A DNA stretch of 64,000 bases from Vallitalea okinawensis (GTDB lineage: Bacteria; Bacillota; Clostridia; Lachnospirales; PQDH01). Numbering within the stretch: the first letter of the stretch is position 1; every line of letters starts with the position of its first letter. The notes below the pieces were generated by a model. The model was not told the origin of the DNA, did no database searches, and saw nothing but the letters and a program-made list of their open reading frames with translations. The DNA is taken from the NCBI RefSeq assembly GCF_002964605.1, contig NZ_PQDH01000005.1:186001-250000 (forward strand), given 5' to 3'. A program made the position numbers and the translations under genes. Below are positions 55,563 to 63,721 of this stretch, one piece after another.

Positions 55563-58500
55563 CTAATAAATTGGTCTATATGGTAATAACTCTATTATTA
55601 TCTTGTTAACTTCGTCGTCTTTTGTTATTTCATCTACCACAGCATCCAATCCATCTTTCATATGATCTTCTACTGTTTTACCATCAATTTCTACTACATC
55701 TGTTACAACCGTATATCCTATACCAACAACAAAACCAACACCAGCTCCAACTAAGTTTCCATACACAGGAACGATCGATCCAGCTAGAGCTCCAGCTTCA
55801 GTACTAGCTAGAATTGCCCCACCTCCAACTGCTACATCCACTGTCGCATCTGTGATAATTCTATTTGTATCTACACCTTGTTCCACATTATTATTAATGT
55901 TACCTCCTGCATCAATAGCAACTAAAACAATATTCACAATCGCAGTCCCTTTATTAACACTAGATAACGAACTAGTAACTTCATCAATCTGCTGACCTAC
56001 CATCTTATTCCATGTTCCAGGTCCAATATTGCTTGGTTTGGTGCTGTTTTCAATTACTTTAGGTATTATTTCTTGTCCTACTAGAGCAGCTGCATCAACT
56101 CCATTATTTACAGTATCAATTAAAGTACCTGAATTATTATAGTTACTCCAATTCATTGTTATTTCGCTAATTTCAGCTTTGTCATTTCCATTCTTTTCAA
56201 TATTAATTTCATTCTTATTTTGCGAATCAGAAACTGGCTTATTTACCTTAGGTGATGTATATCCATTACTACTAGAAATAATAACTTCATCCCCATTGCT
56301 ATCTAAGCCAACTCCATAATGGCCACTTGGATCAACAAACTTCAAAGGATTATTACCTACATAAACATATAGGTTTAATCCATCTCTTCTATAACTATCT
56401 TCTTGGGTAAATCGTCCGATTGTAGGGTTATAGTATCTGGCTCTTAGGTAGTAATAACCTGTTACATCATCGTATTGTTCGCCTGCATATTGGTATCTGT
56501 TGATGACTTTTTCTATTGCTGATGTGGTGTTTCCAAATGCATCATATGTGTAGCGGTTAGCTACTGTACCTTGTTGACTTGTAAGAGTGGTGATGTCACC
56601 ATGAGCATTACTATGGTAGTAGTTCATGTCACCTGTAATACCTTGTTTAGCTAAATGTCCATAACCATATACTTCTCGTGACTTAATAACACCTGCTTCA
56701 TTGGTTTCTAAGATGGTACTTCCACCACTTACAATAAAGTTGGTTACTAGACCATTTTCTGTGATACTTGTTCTTAAACCTAGTGCATCGTAATGATTTT
56801 CAGTCCAACTACCATCTGCTAACTTAGCTTTTGTTAGTTGATTGAATCCATTGTATGTGAAATTAGATGTTTGTCCATCTTTTGTTTCAGTAAGTAAGTT
56901 ACCATTTAAGTCATAATTATATGTTGTTATTATACCATCTATATCCAGTCCTGTCAGCTGATTAAGATCATTGTAAGTATAGATGGTGACTTCTTCACCC
57001 ATTCTTCTTTCTGTTCTGTTATTAGCTCCATCATACGTAAAGGTTTCTACTTTTGCATCTGGATATGTAACTGTTGACAGACGATTTAGCTCATCATAAA
57101 CATACTTAGTTATATCGCCACTGCGATTCTCTTGAAGTAGGTTACCATTGAGGTCATAGCTATAGCTATATTCATCGATAATCTCTTCTTGTTTCTTGGT
57201 CACTAGACCAGTAATATTCTTGTCTTGGTCAAAACTATATGTAGTCACAACGCCATTGGCATAGCTAATACTTTGAATGGTACTATCAGGATTATAAATG
57301 TAGTTAGCTACTTCTTGCCCATCTGTACTAACTGTATCCATTCTACCCAAGACATCATAGGTATAGTTTGTAGCCTTTCCAGTTTGATCTGTTAATGAAA
57401 TAATCTGACCATTTTTATTGTAAACATAATTAAGCTCGGTTACTTTATTATGTGAAATACTATCTACTGTTCCATTCTCTGTATAACTAAAGCTTTTTAT
57501 AGATTCTTTATTAATAGCTGCAAGTAGACTTCCATCTTTACTATAGAGGTATTTCTCTTCCTCTCCTATAATTGTATTAACTTTATTCGTTAAACTACTG
57601 TCTTTGTTATAAGTATACTGAATTACTTGACCTTTACGATCCTCTTCTTTTGTTAATCGTCCCTCTAAATCGTAATGATAAGTAATGGTATTACCTTCTG
57701 GGTCTGTCATGGTTTTTATCTTATTTAGTGAGTTATAGGTATAATTCGTTGTATTCCCTTCACCATCTGTAGTACTAATGATGTTTCCAGCATTATCATA
57801 GGAATAGTATTCTGTTATACCTTTTGCATTGGTTACTTCGGTAGCCCGTCCCCATATATCTCTTACATAGGTCGTTGCATTGTCTTCATTATCTATTACC
57901 GTTAGGATATTACCATTGGCATCGTAGGTATAGCGAATAGAAGATTTTCCATCAGCTTCTGGTGTAATAATTTCTGTTACTCGATTACCAATGTCATAGC
58001 TATATTGTATTGCATGCCCATTAGCATCAATGAGTTTTTTAATATTACCTTTATCATTATATACATATCTTTGAATAACCTGACCCAACTCATTAGTCAC
58101 TGTATCCAGTCTGTTATTGTCATCATAAGTATAGGTCATACCATTACCATCATCTGTTGATGGATTATAGTTTTCTGGCATAACTTCTTTACTTACATTG
58201 CCATTAAGATCATAGAAAGTTCGTGTTATATTACCTTCTTTATCGATCACTTTTATTAATCTGTTTTCGTCATCGTAACTATAGTTGACGGTATTTCCAT
58301 TGGTATCAGTTCCTTTTACAAGATTACCAGCTTTATCATACTCAAAATGGGTTGTTCTTATAACGGTTGTTTTATTTACACTGTAATCCAAATCCACAAG
58401 TTTAGGTTGAAAGTAGTCACTTGTTACATGATTAAGATTGTTGCTTTTATCTTCAAATATCCAGTCTTTTATATAATCAAGATCTGTTGTATCAATATTT

Positions 58501-61130
58501 CCATCAGGAATGATATCTACTCCGTAGTTAAAACTTCCTTGATTGCTTGTTAACCCTACATCCAAAGCATCCAGAGTTAAGTCATTGACTTGCACACTAC
58601 CATCATTATTTAGATCTGGTGCTTTGAGTGAAACAGCTTTACCAATAGCTTCAGTGAAATTTTTTGACTCACTTCCAGTTGTGTAGGTAGGTAACTCTGT
58701 GAATTGTAGATAAGCAGTTCCACTTATACTATCTTTCATTTTAATGTTTATACTGCCGATAGTGACATTATTTTCACTTAGGTTACTACCTGATACTACT
58801 ATGATGCCTAGCGTACTTGTATCCATGTTTACCATAGATGAGGATGTACTTACAACCTCCATTACTCGTGGGTCATAACTTAATCTCGCTGTAAGGTAAT
58901 TTAGTTCATCCTCTGTATCCACTTTAAGTTCATAATTATAAGTCTGACCTGGATAGGCTGTTAAATATGGACTTTCAATCGTTATAACGTTTCTATTTTG
59001 TTCTAACGTACTAGCTTCAACTTCTTCATTAATTGTAATAAGACGATTATTATCATCATATTCAAAGGTGGTAACATAACCTTCTGGACTAATAGTCTTA
59101 ATAACATTACCATTCTTATCGTACTCATAAGATGTGTAGGTATTGACAGTACCACTATAATCACCATCAAGATCTGATGCATTAACTTCTATCCATTGTC
59201 GCTTAATTCTACCTAATGTATCATACTCAAAGCCAGTGATGTTATAGATGCTATCATTAATCTTAATTTTCTGTTCTATGACTTTTCCCATATCATCATA
59301 TTGATACATCATCTCTGAGCCAGATGTATCTGTAATGCTTGTAACTCTTCCCATATTATCATAAGCAAACTGAATGGTATTATAGTTTGTTGGGTAACTG
59401 GTTAAAGTAACATGCTCTTGACTTACTTTTTCCGTTAAAACTTGACCCTTTTTATTATAGGTATATTCTGTAATACTATAATAAACAGTGCTTCCTTCTT
59501 TTTTAGATGGTTCTCTTCTTTCAACTAACCACCCAGCCAAATTGTATTGATAGATTGTACCATAACGACTTGTATCAGATGATGCACTAGCTATCCCATC
59601 AGCATCCATCACTTTTATAACTCTACCAACTTCATCGTATACATACCTTATGACTGGATTTCCTTTAGCATCATTTACTTGTTTCAATCGATTAAGTTCA
59701 TCGTATTGATAAGTGTATCCAGCACCAGTATCACTACCCTCATTATACTGATTAGCTTCTATAGTCTTTATAACGTTACCATTACCATCATAGATTATTT
59801 TCTTTTGTTCTCCTGATGGCAATGTTACTCTTGTTAATCTCCCTGAACCGTCGTATTCAAAGTTGTACCCAGTTCCATTATCCATACTTGAGTTATAGTT
59901 ATTGGGATTGATTTCTTTTGTTTTATTATTAGCATGGTTATAGAATGACCGATAAACATTACCTAATGGATCTATCTTCTTAACTAGACGATCAAACCCA
60001 TCATATCGATATTCAAAACCACTCCCATCATCTGATGTACTATTGTATTGTTCTGGCATGACTTGTTTGATAAGGTTACCAACCCCATCATAAAACATCC
60101 TTGTCATGTTCCCTTGTGGATCTGTTATTTTTATAATATTGTTGTTATTATCATAGTCAAAGCTTGTTGTTCCGTATGCTGTTTCTATAGTAATAGCCCT
60201 ATCTAAGCTATCATACTGATAATTAACAACTGTTCCGTCTTCACGTGTTTCTTTCTTAGGTTTAGTAGCATTTAAGTCATACTCAAAGCTTCTTATATGT
60301 CCTTCTGGATCTTCTATGGATAATACTCGTCCATCACTATCATAGGAATAATTAGTTTCAGCATAGGTTGAGGTATCTAACTTTTGCTTAATGGTTTTTA
60401 AGTTACCTTTTGTATCATAAACAAATTCTGTTATCCCACCATCAGGAGACTCTACTTTTGTTATGTTATTAAAACTATCATAGGTATATTTTGTTTTATA
60501 GTTAAATGGTGATGGTGCTGTAATTTCTATTATATTCCCTCTTGTATCATAAGAGTAGTTAGTTATATTTCCATTCCTATCTCTTATACTTGTCTTATTA
60601 CCTTGGTCATCATAGGTATAAGATTCATATATACCATCTTCCCACTCTTTTTTTGTAATATACATATGGGAATTATAATAGTATTTGACTCTAGTATTTG
60701 TTCCTTCAACGATATGCGTATTGACTAAATTAGCTTCGCTATATTCATATCGTGTAATACGACCTTGTTCATCTTCTTGCTCTATAACACGTCCAAAGTC
60801 ATCATAAATATTTCTAATAAAGGTAATGCCCTTCTCATCAGTAATAGATGTTATACCATCGTTATTATATGTATATTTTACAGTTCCACCAAGATTTTTA
60901 ACTTCTATTAATTCATTAGAACTATTATATTTATACTCTATCTTTCGACCTGCATGATCTGTAAGAGCTGATAATTTACTACCTGTATAGAATAAAGTTA
61001 ATGTAGCATCACTTCCAGCAATTGATGTTAACTTATCGCTACTGTAGCTCAATATAATGTTATTATTGTTCCTATCTTTTATCTCTGTTAGTTGCCCAGA
61101 CATATTAAAGATATATTTTGTTTGGTCCAT
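55563..61130 (-). CDS. 5'-truncated RHS/YD-repeat protein with inserted cohesin-like and dockerin domains and a variable tail
   Basis: 1855 residues from the first ATG. Dozens of YD repeats (YxYDxxGNxxxxxD, often YTYDDNNRL or YNYDLNGNL) form an RHS shell. At about 711-836 the repeats are interrupted by a cohesin-like beta domain (LTAYPGQTYNYELKVD, LSYDPRVMEVVS), then a type I dockerin (837-897) with two calcium loops, DLNNDGSVQVNDLTLDALDV and DGNIDTTDLDYIKDW. The core ends in the RHS hallmark GYYYLRARYYNPTIGRFTQED and VDPSGHYG near 1610. The last 240 residues are unrelated, with a glycine-rich hydrophobic stretch (AVGGGAILASTEAGALAGSI). No ribosome binding site or signal peptide precedes the ATG, and coding similarity extends upstream, so the 5' end is missing. 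Confidence 0.85.
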   Translation of the reverse strand: MDQTKYIFNMSGQLTEIKDRNNNNIILSYSSDKLTSIAGSDATLTLFYTGSKLSALTDHAGRKIEYKYNSSNELIEVKNLGGTVKYTYNNDGITSITDEKGITFIRNIYDDFGRVIEQEDEQGRITRYEYSEANLVNTHIVEGTNTRVKYYYNSHMYITKKEWEDGIYESYTYDDQGNKTSIRDRNGNITNYSYDTRGNIIEITAPSPFNYKTKYTYDSFNNITKVESPDGGITEFVYDTKGNLKTIKQKLDTSTYAETNYSYDSDGRVLSIEDPEGHIRSFEYDLNATKPKKETREDGTVVNYQYDSLDRAITIETAYGTTSFDYDNNNNIIKITDPQGNMTRMFYDGVGNLIKQVMPEQYNSTSDDGSGFEYRYDGFDRLVKKIDPLGNVYRSFYNHANNKTKEINPNNYNSSMDNGTGYNFEYDGSGRLTRVTLPSGEQKKIIYDGNGNVIKTIEANQYNEGSDTGAGYTYQYDELNRLKQVNDAKGNPVIRYVYDEVGRVIKVMDADGIASASSDTSRYGTIYQYNLAGWLVERREPSKKEGSTVYYSITEYTYNKKGQVLTEKVSQEHVTLTSYPTNYNTIQFAYDNMGRVTSITDTSGSEMMYQYDDMGKVIEQKIKINDSIYNITGFEYDTLGRIKRQWIEVNASDLDGDYSGTVNTYTSYEYDKNGNVIKTISPEGYVTTFEYDDNNRLITINEEVEASTLEQNRNVITIESPYLTAYPGQTYNYELKVDTEDELNYLTARLSYDPRVMEVVSTSSSMVNMDTSTLGIIVVSGSNLSENNVTIGSINIKMKDSISGTAYLQFTELPTYTTGSESKNFTEAIGKAVSLKAPDLNNDGSVQVNDLTLDALDVGLTSNQGSFNYGVDIIPDGNIDTTDLDYIKDWIFEDKSNNLNHVTSDYFQPKLVDLDYSVNKTTVIRTTHFEYDKAGNLVKGTDTNGNTVNYSYDDENRLIKVIDKEGNITRTFYDLNGNVSKEVMPENYNPSTDDGNGMTYTYDDNNRLDTVTNELGQVIQRYVYNDKGNIKKLIDANGHAIQYSYDIGNRVTEIITPEADGKSSIRYTYDANGNILTVIDNEDNATTYVRDIWGRATEVTNAKGITEYYSYDNAGNIISTTDGEGNTTNYTYNSLNKIKTMTDPEGNTITYHYDLEGRLTKEEDRKGQVIQYTYNKDSSLTNKVNTIIGEEEKYLYSKDGSLLAAINKESIKSFSYTENGTVDSISHNKVTELNYVYNKNGQIISLTDQTGKATNYTYDVLGRMDTVSTDGQEVANYIYNPDSTIQSISYANGVVTTYSFDQDKNITGLVTKKQEEIIDEYSYSYDLNGNLLQENRSGDITKYVYDELNRLSTVTYPDAKVETFTYDGANNRTERRMGEEVTIYTYNDLNQLTGLDIDGIITTYNYDLNGNLLTETKDGQTSNFTYNGFNQLTKAKLADGSWTENHYDALGLRTSITENGLVTNFIVSGGSTILETNEAGVIKSREVYGYGHLAKQGITGDMNYYHSNAHGDITTLTSQQGTVANRYTYDAFGNTTSAIEKVINRYQYAGEQYDDVTGYYYLRARYYNPTIGRFTQEDSYRRDGLNLYVYVGNNPLKFVDPSGHYGVGLDSNGDEVIISSSNGYTSPKVNKPVSDSQNKNEINIEKNGNDKAEISEITMNWSNYNNSGTLIDTVNNGVDAAALVGQEIIPKVIENSTKPSNIGPGTWNKMVGQQIDEVTSSLSSVNKGTAIVNIVLVAIDAGGNINNNVEQGVDTNRIITDATVDVAVGGGAILASTEAGALAGSIVPVYGNLVGAGVGFVVGIGYTVVTDVVEIDGKTVEDHMKDGLDAVVDEITKDDEVNKIIIELLPYRPIY

Positions 61131-61298
61131 ATAGGTTAGTACAAATGTGTCATTCGTTTTATCTAAAGTTTCATGAATAGTTCCTTCTGTAACATAATTA
61201 CCAGAACTATTTTTAAAGAAGATAACCCTACGTCCGTCTGGATACTTAACGGTTATTTCATCATCATTACTAGCACTTTCTAAAGTAATTAATATGAT
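61131..61298 (-). pseudogene. in-frame upstream remnant of the RHS gene without a start codon
   Basis: The RHS frame stays open for 56 codons upstream of ATG 61130, back to a TGA at 61299-61301. The translation (ITVKYPDGRRVIFFKNSSG, NYVTEGTIHETLDKTND) looks like the entry to an RHS domain, yet there is no ATG, GTG or TTG and no ribosome binding site. The terminator of spoIIID begins 30 bases beyond. The gene was therefore cut at its 5' end. Confidence 0.7.
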
Positions 61299-61328
61299 TC
61301 ATATAAATGTAATGTTTTACTAAAACCC

Positions 61329-61360
61329 CAAAAAAACGAGACCTCCATCGGTCTCGTTTC
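61329..61360 (-). terminator. CGAGACC-type terminator after spoIIID
   Basis: CGAGACC (61337-61343) pairs with GGTCTCG (61350-61356) with a T-rich tail on the minus strand. The spoIIID stop (TAG) is embedded in its flank, as with ddh. Confidence 0.85.
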
Positions 61361-61361
61361 C

Positions 61362-61646
61362 CTATTGAAAATACCTTCCATCTTTACCTGGCATAGGATT
61401 CAAATGCATGTATTTCTCTTTTGTAGCTAAGCCTCCGCGGATATGTCTCTCCTGCTTATTTATATCTAACACTTTCCTCGCTTCTTGGGCCAATTGAGGA
61501 TTGATTTTTTCTAAACGTTCTGTCACATCTTTATGTACTGTACTTTTACTAATTCCGAATTTTTTGGCTGTTTCACGTACGGTTGCATTGGACTGAATGA
61601 TATACTTGGCAACTTCAATAGCCCGTTCTTCTATATATTGTTTCAT
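61362..61646 (-). CDS. spoIIID: stage III sporulation protein D, mother-cell transcription factor
   Basis: 94 residues, the usual length. It starts MKQYIEERAIEVAKYIIQS, with the helix-turn-helix TVRETAKKFGISKSTVHKDV in the middle and a basic C-terminal segment (RHIRGGLATKEKYM). SpoIIID activates and represses many SigE and SigK genes in the mother cell. A CATAACAAT element 40 bases upstream with ATA 16 bases further is a weak SigE-like promoter candidate. GGGGGT lies about 9 bases upstream of the ATG. It lies downstream of a SleB-type gene and 40.7 kb from mbl, its usual neighbour. Confidence 0.97.
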   Translation of the reverse strand: MKQYIEERAIEVAKYIIQSNATVRETAKKFGISKSTVHKDVTERLEKINPQLAQEARKVLDINKQERHIRGGLATKEKYMHLNPMPGKDGRYFQ

Positions 61647-61708
61647 AGACTATTTACCCCCTAATCTCACTTACTATATTGTTATGAAAGAAGTAGGGGG
61701 TTTATGAT

Positions 61709-61755
61709 AAGAAAAAGCAAGTAGCCATAGAATTATTGGCTACTTGCTTTTTCTT
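61709..61755 (-). terminator. terminator of the SleB/CwlJ-like gene
   Basis: A perfect 19-base stem (61709-61727 with 61737-61755) with a 9-base loop; the gene's stop codon lies in the outer arm. On the minus strand the 3' arm ends TTTTTCTT. Confidence 0.9.
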
Positions 61756-62602
61756 ATAGATAAAAACTGTGATTTCCGATTGTAGAATAATACGGACGAC
61801 TTTGTGTGATCCAAGAACTTTTAGCTTTCGCTGGGTTCATGAAATATAAACTATCACCGGCCGTATTGCCACCTTCCAATGCTATCTTAGCTGCAATGAC
61901 GCTTGTGTTTGATGGATCGTTGTAAATTGCTCCATTGGCTACTGGTGTAAACTGTATACCAAACTCATCATCAAAAATAACGCCATAAATTGTATTTGGG
62001 TACTCCGAACTCTCAACACGATTTAAAATTACATTACCGACACCAATTTTCCCATTCATGGACTCGCCAGAACTTTCTGCTTCAATGATTCTAGCTAACC
62101 ATAAAATATCCTCATCTGTATACCCTCTATAATCAACTAAATTATCAGGTACCGTTACGCCGTCTTTATATATTTTAACTTTGTAGGTATCCTGATCCCA
62201 ATAGACATCTGCGCCTAATGTTTCACTAACAAATCTTATTGGCACAAAAGTACGGTTACTTACCAATTTTACGCCTTGTCTAATGGATGTGTATTGTCCA
62301 TTGACATACGCATAATCCTCACCAATTGGTAATTGGATTTCAGTAGAGCCATCTCTTATAATGGCTGTCTTGTTTGGATGATCCCACTCAACACTATCAA
62401 CACCTAGTGCTTCACTTACAAATCTTATGGGCACAAAGGTAGTTCCATCTGTGAGGAATGGATCGGCATCTGTGTAAATATACGTGTCGTTTACCGTGGT
62501 GCAAATTGGTATTTGCGTTTCGTCTACACTTGCAGCTTTGGAAGGGACTACAATACAAGTTACTAGAAAAACAAACATAATAAAAGATAATAACTTTTTC
62601 AT
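61754..62602 (-). CDS. secreted SleB/CwlJ-type cell wall hydrolase with copper-amine-oxidase-like N domains
   Basis: 282 residues with a signal peptide (KKLLSFIMFVFLVTCIVVPS). Two copies of the stalk-type copper amine oxidase N-terminal-like domain follow (TTFVPIRFVSEALGVDSVEW and RTFVPIRFVSETLGADVYW, about 35-145). The C-terminal domain is the Hydrolase_2 (SleB/CwlJ) fold with the catalytic Glu in LARIIEAESSGES near residue 172, then GVGNVILNRV and DSLYFMNPAKAKSSW. Such enzymes hydrolyse peptidoglycan during spore formation or germination. It lies between spoIIQ and spoIIID, each gene with its own terminator. Confidence 0.92.
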   Translation of the reverse strand: MKKLLSFIMFVFLVTCIVVPSKAASVDETQIPICTTVNDTYIYTDADPFLTDGTTFVPIRFVSEALGVDSVEWDHPNKTAIIRDGSTEIQLPIGEDYAYVNGQYTSIRQGVKLVSNRTFVPIRFVSETLGADVYWDQDTYKVKIYKDGVTVPDNLVDYRGYTDEDILWLARIIEAESSGESMNGKIGVGNVILNRVESSEYPNTIYGVIFDDEFGIQFTPVANGAIYNDPSNTSVIAAKIALEGGNTAGDSLYFMNPAKAKSSWITQSRPYYSTIGNHSFYL

Positions 62603-62706
62603 TATTATCCCTCCTTCCTAAAATTAGTATAACACCTATCCCCTACGGATCTCAATAGAAGATACATGGATGAGTAGTAATTTTTTAACAAAACAGTATG
62701 TAAGAA

Positions 62707-62757
62707 AAGCACATAGCATGGACAAATTGCATAATGCTCACTGCCTTCTATGTGCTT
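62707..62757 (-). terminator. terminator of spoIIQ
   Basis: AAGCACATAG (62707-62716) pairs with CTATGTGCTT (62748-62757), a perfect 10-base stem with an inner partial stem, then TTTTC on the minus strand. Confidence 0.8.
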
Positions 62758-62779
62758 AACATACTTTCAAACTTCATTT

Positions 62780-63616
62780 TTATTGAACTAAGTGATCACT
62801 AGGGTTACATGGTCCATTGTCCTTCATTACTCTAAATCCAACATGTGAGCCTAAATTTAATGCAAACATGGTAGGTTCAGCAACTTGACCAATAACCTCT
62901 CCTTTTTGAACAACTTGTCCCTGACTTACATTTACTTCTTCTGATAATTGTTCATATGTTGTCTTCCAACCTTCACCATGATCGATAACGATCATTGTTC
63001 CTTCTTCTTCAGTCTTTGTGATACTTTCAACAGAACCATCAGCTGCCGCAATAACATCTGCTCCTACATTGGCTTGAATACATAGGGCATCATTTGTACG
63101 GTAGAGATCTAATGTTGAATCATATATGCTGGCATCCATACTGAAGTCCATAACGACGTCACCTGTAACTGGCCACAACATATTTTGACTGTTATCATAA
63201 GGACTAAATGTTTCCTTAGCTTCTTCTTCCTGCTCTTTTTCCTGTTGTTCTTCCTCATCTGCTGGCGTTTCAGTAGCAGTCTCTTTAGCTTCATCCTCTT
63301 TTGGTGGCGCTTGGTCATCTGCTTGGTCTTCTTTAACAACAAGTAAATTATCACCCAATTCAGAGTTACCAGTCAAGTTGGTCACAGATTCCATATCGAT
63401 ATCTTGATTATCATCCAATACGGTCTCATCAGTTGGTTCTTGATCTGTATTCTGAGCAACTTTTTCTTCATTTAAATCAATCTTGGGTTCCTCTGCAACT
63501 TCCGGTTCTCGGTCAATGGATATAAATGTGAGTAAAAGTGTGATAACAACTATTGATGACAACAACAATATATAAAAACCATTTTCTTTAAACCGGTTAA
63601 AATGTTTTCTACTCAT
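62780..63616 (-). CDS. spoIIQ: SpoIIQ-like forespore membrane protein with degenerate M23 domain
   Basis: 278 residues from ATG 63616. One N-terminal membrane helix (about 14-35) is followed by a long acidic Glu/Asp/Gln linker (about 40-145) and a LytM (M23) domain (about 150-275). Zinc ligands are lost: the expected HxGxD region reads TNDALCI, and the final HxH reads HVGFRV. SpoIIQ pairs with SpoIIIAH across the septum to hold the feeding tube. Bacillus SpoIIQ also lacks activity, while several clostridial ones keep it. A sigma-F-type promoter lies upstream, which supports the identity. Confidence 0.9.
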   Translation of the reverse strand: MSRKHFNRFKENGFYILLLSSIVVITLLLTFISIDREPEVAEEPKIDLNEEKVAQNTDQEPTDETVLDDNQDIDMESVTNLTGNSELGDNLLVVKEDQADDQAPPKEDEAKETATETPADEEEQQEKEQEEEAKETFSPYDNSQNMLWPVTGDVVMDFSMDASIYDSTLDLYRTNDALCIQANVGADVIAAADGSVESITKTEEEGTMIVIDHGEGWKTTYEQLSEEVNVSQGQVVQKGEVIGQVAEPTMFALNLGSHVGFRVMKDNGPCNPSDHLVQ

Positions 63617-63638
63617 GAAAAACAACCACCTCCGGTTA

Positions 63639-63668
63639 TATTATAGCCATAGGTGGTTATATCTATAC
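63639..63668 (-). promoter_or_regulatory. sigma-F-type (forespore) promoter of spoIIQ
   Basis: On the minus strand GTATA (63664-63668), a 15-base spacer and GGCTATAATA (63639-63648). The SigF consensus is GYATA-N15-16-GGNNANANTR, which is matched at every fixed position. spoIIQ is SigF-dependent in Bacillus. Confidence 0.75.
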
Positions 63669-63721
63669 ATCATTTCAACGATATAGATTGAATAAAATAC
63701 TTTAGTTATTAAACCATTCTA

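Noticed and set aside
55563-61130. CRISPR array or tandem DNA repeat
   Set aside because: The periodic DNA pattern comes from degenerate YD codon repeats of an RHS protein; repeat units differ in length and sequence.
20617-61361. Integrative element or prophage
   Set aside because: No integrase, transposase, phage structural gene, tRNA site or flanking direct repeat was seen, so I describe it only as an accessory block.
63109-63354. Lys/Arg-rich minus-strand frame
   Set aside because: It is an out-of-frame reading of the acidic Glu/Gln linker of SpoIIQ.
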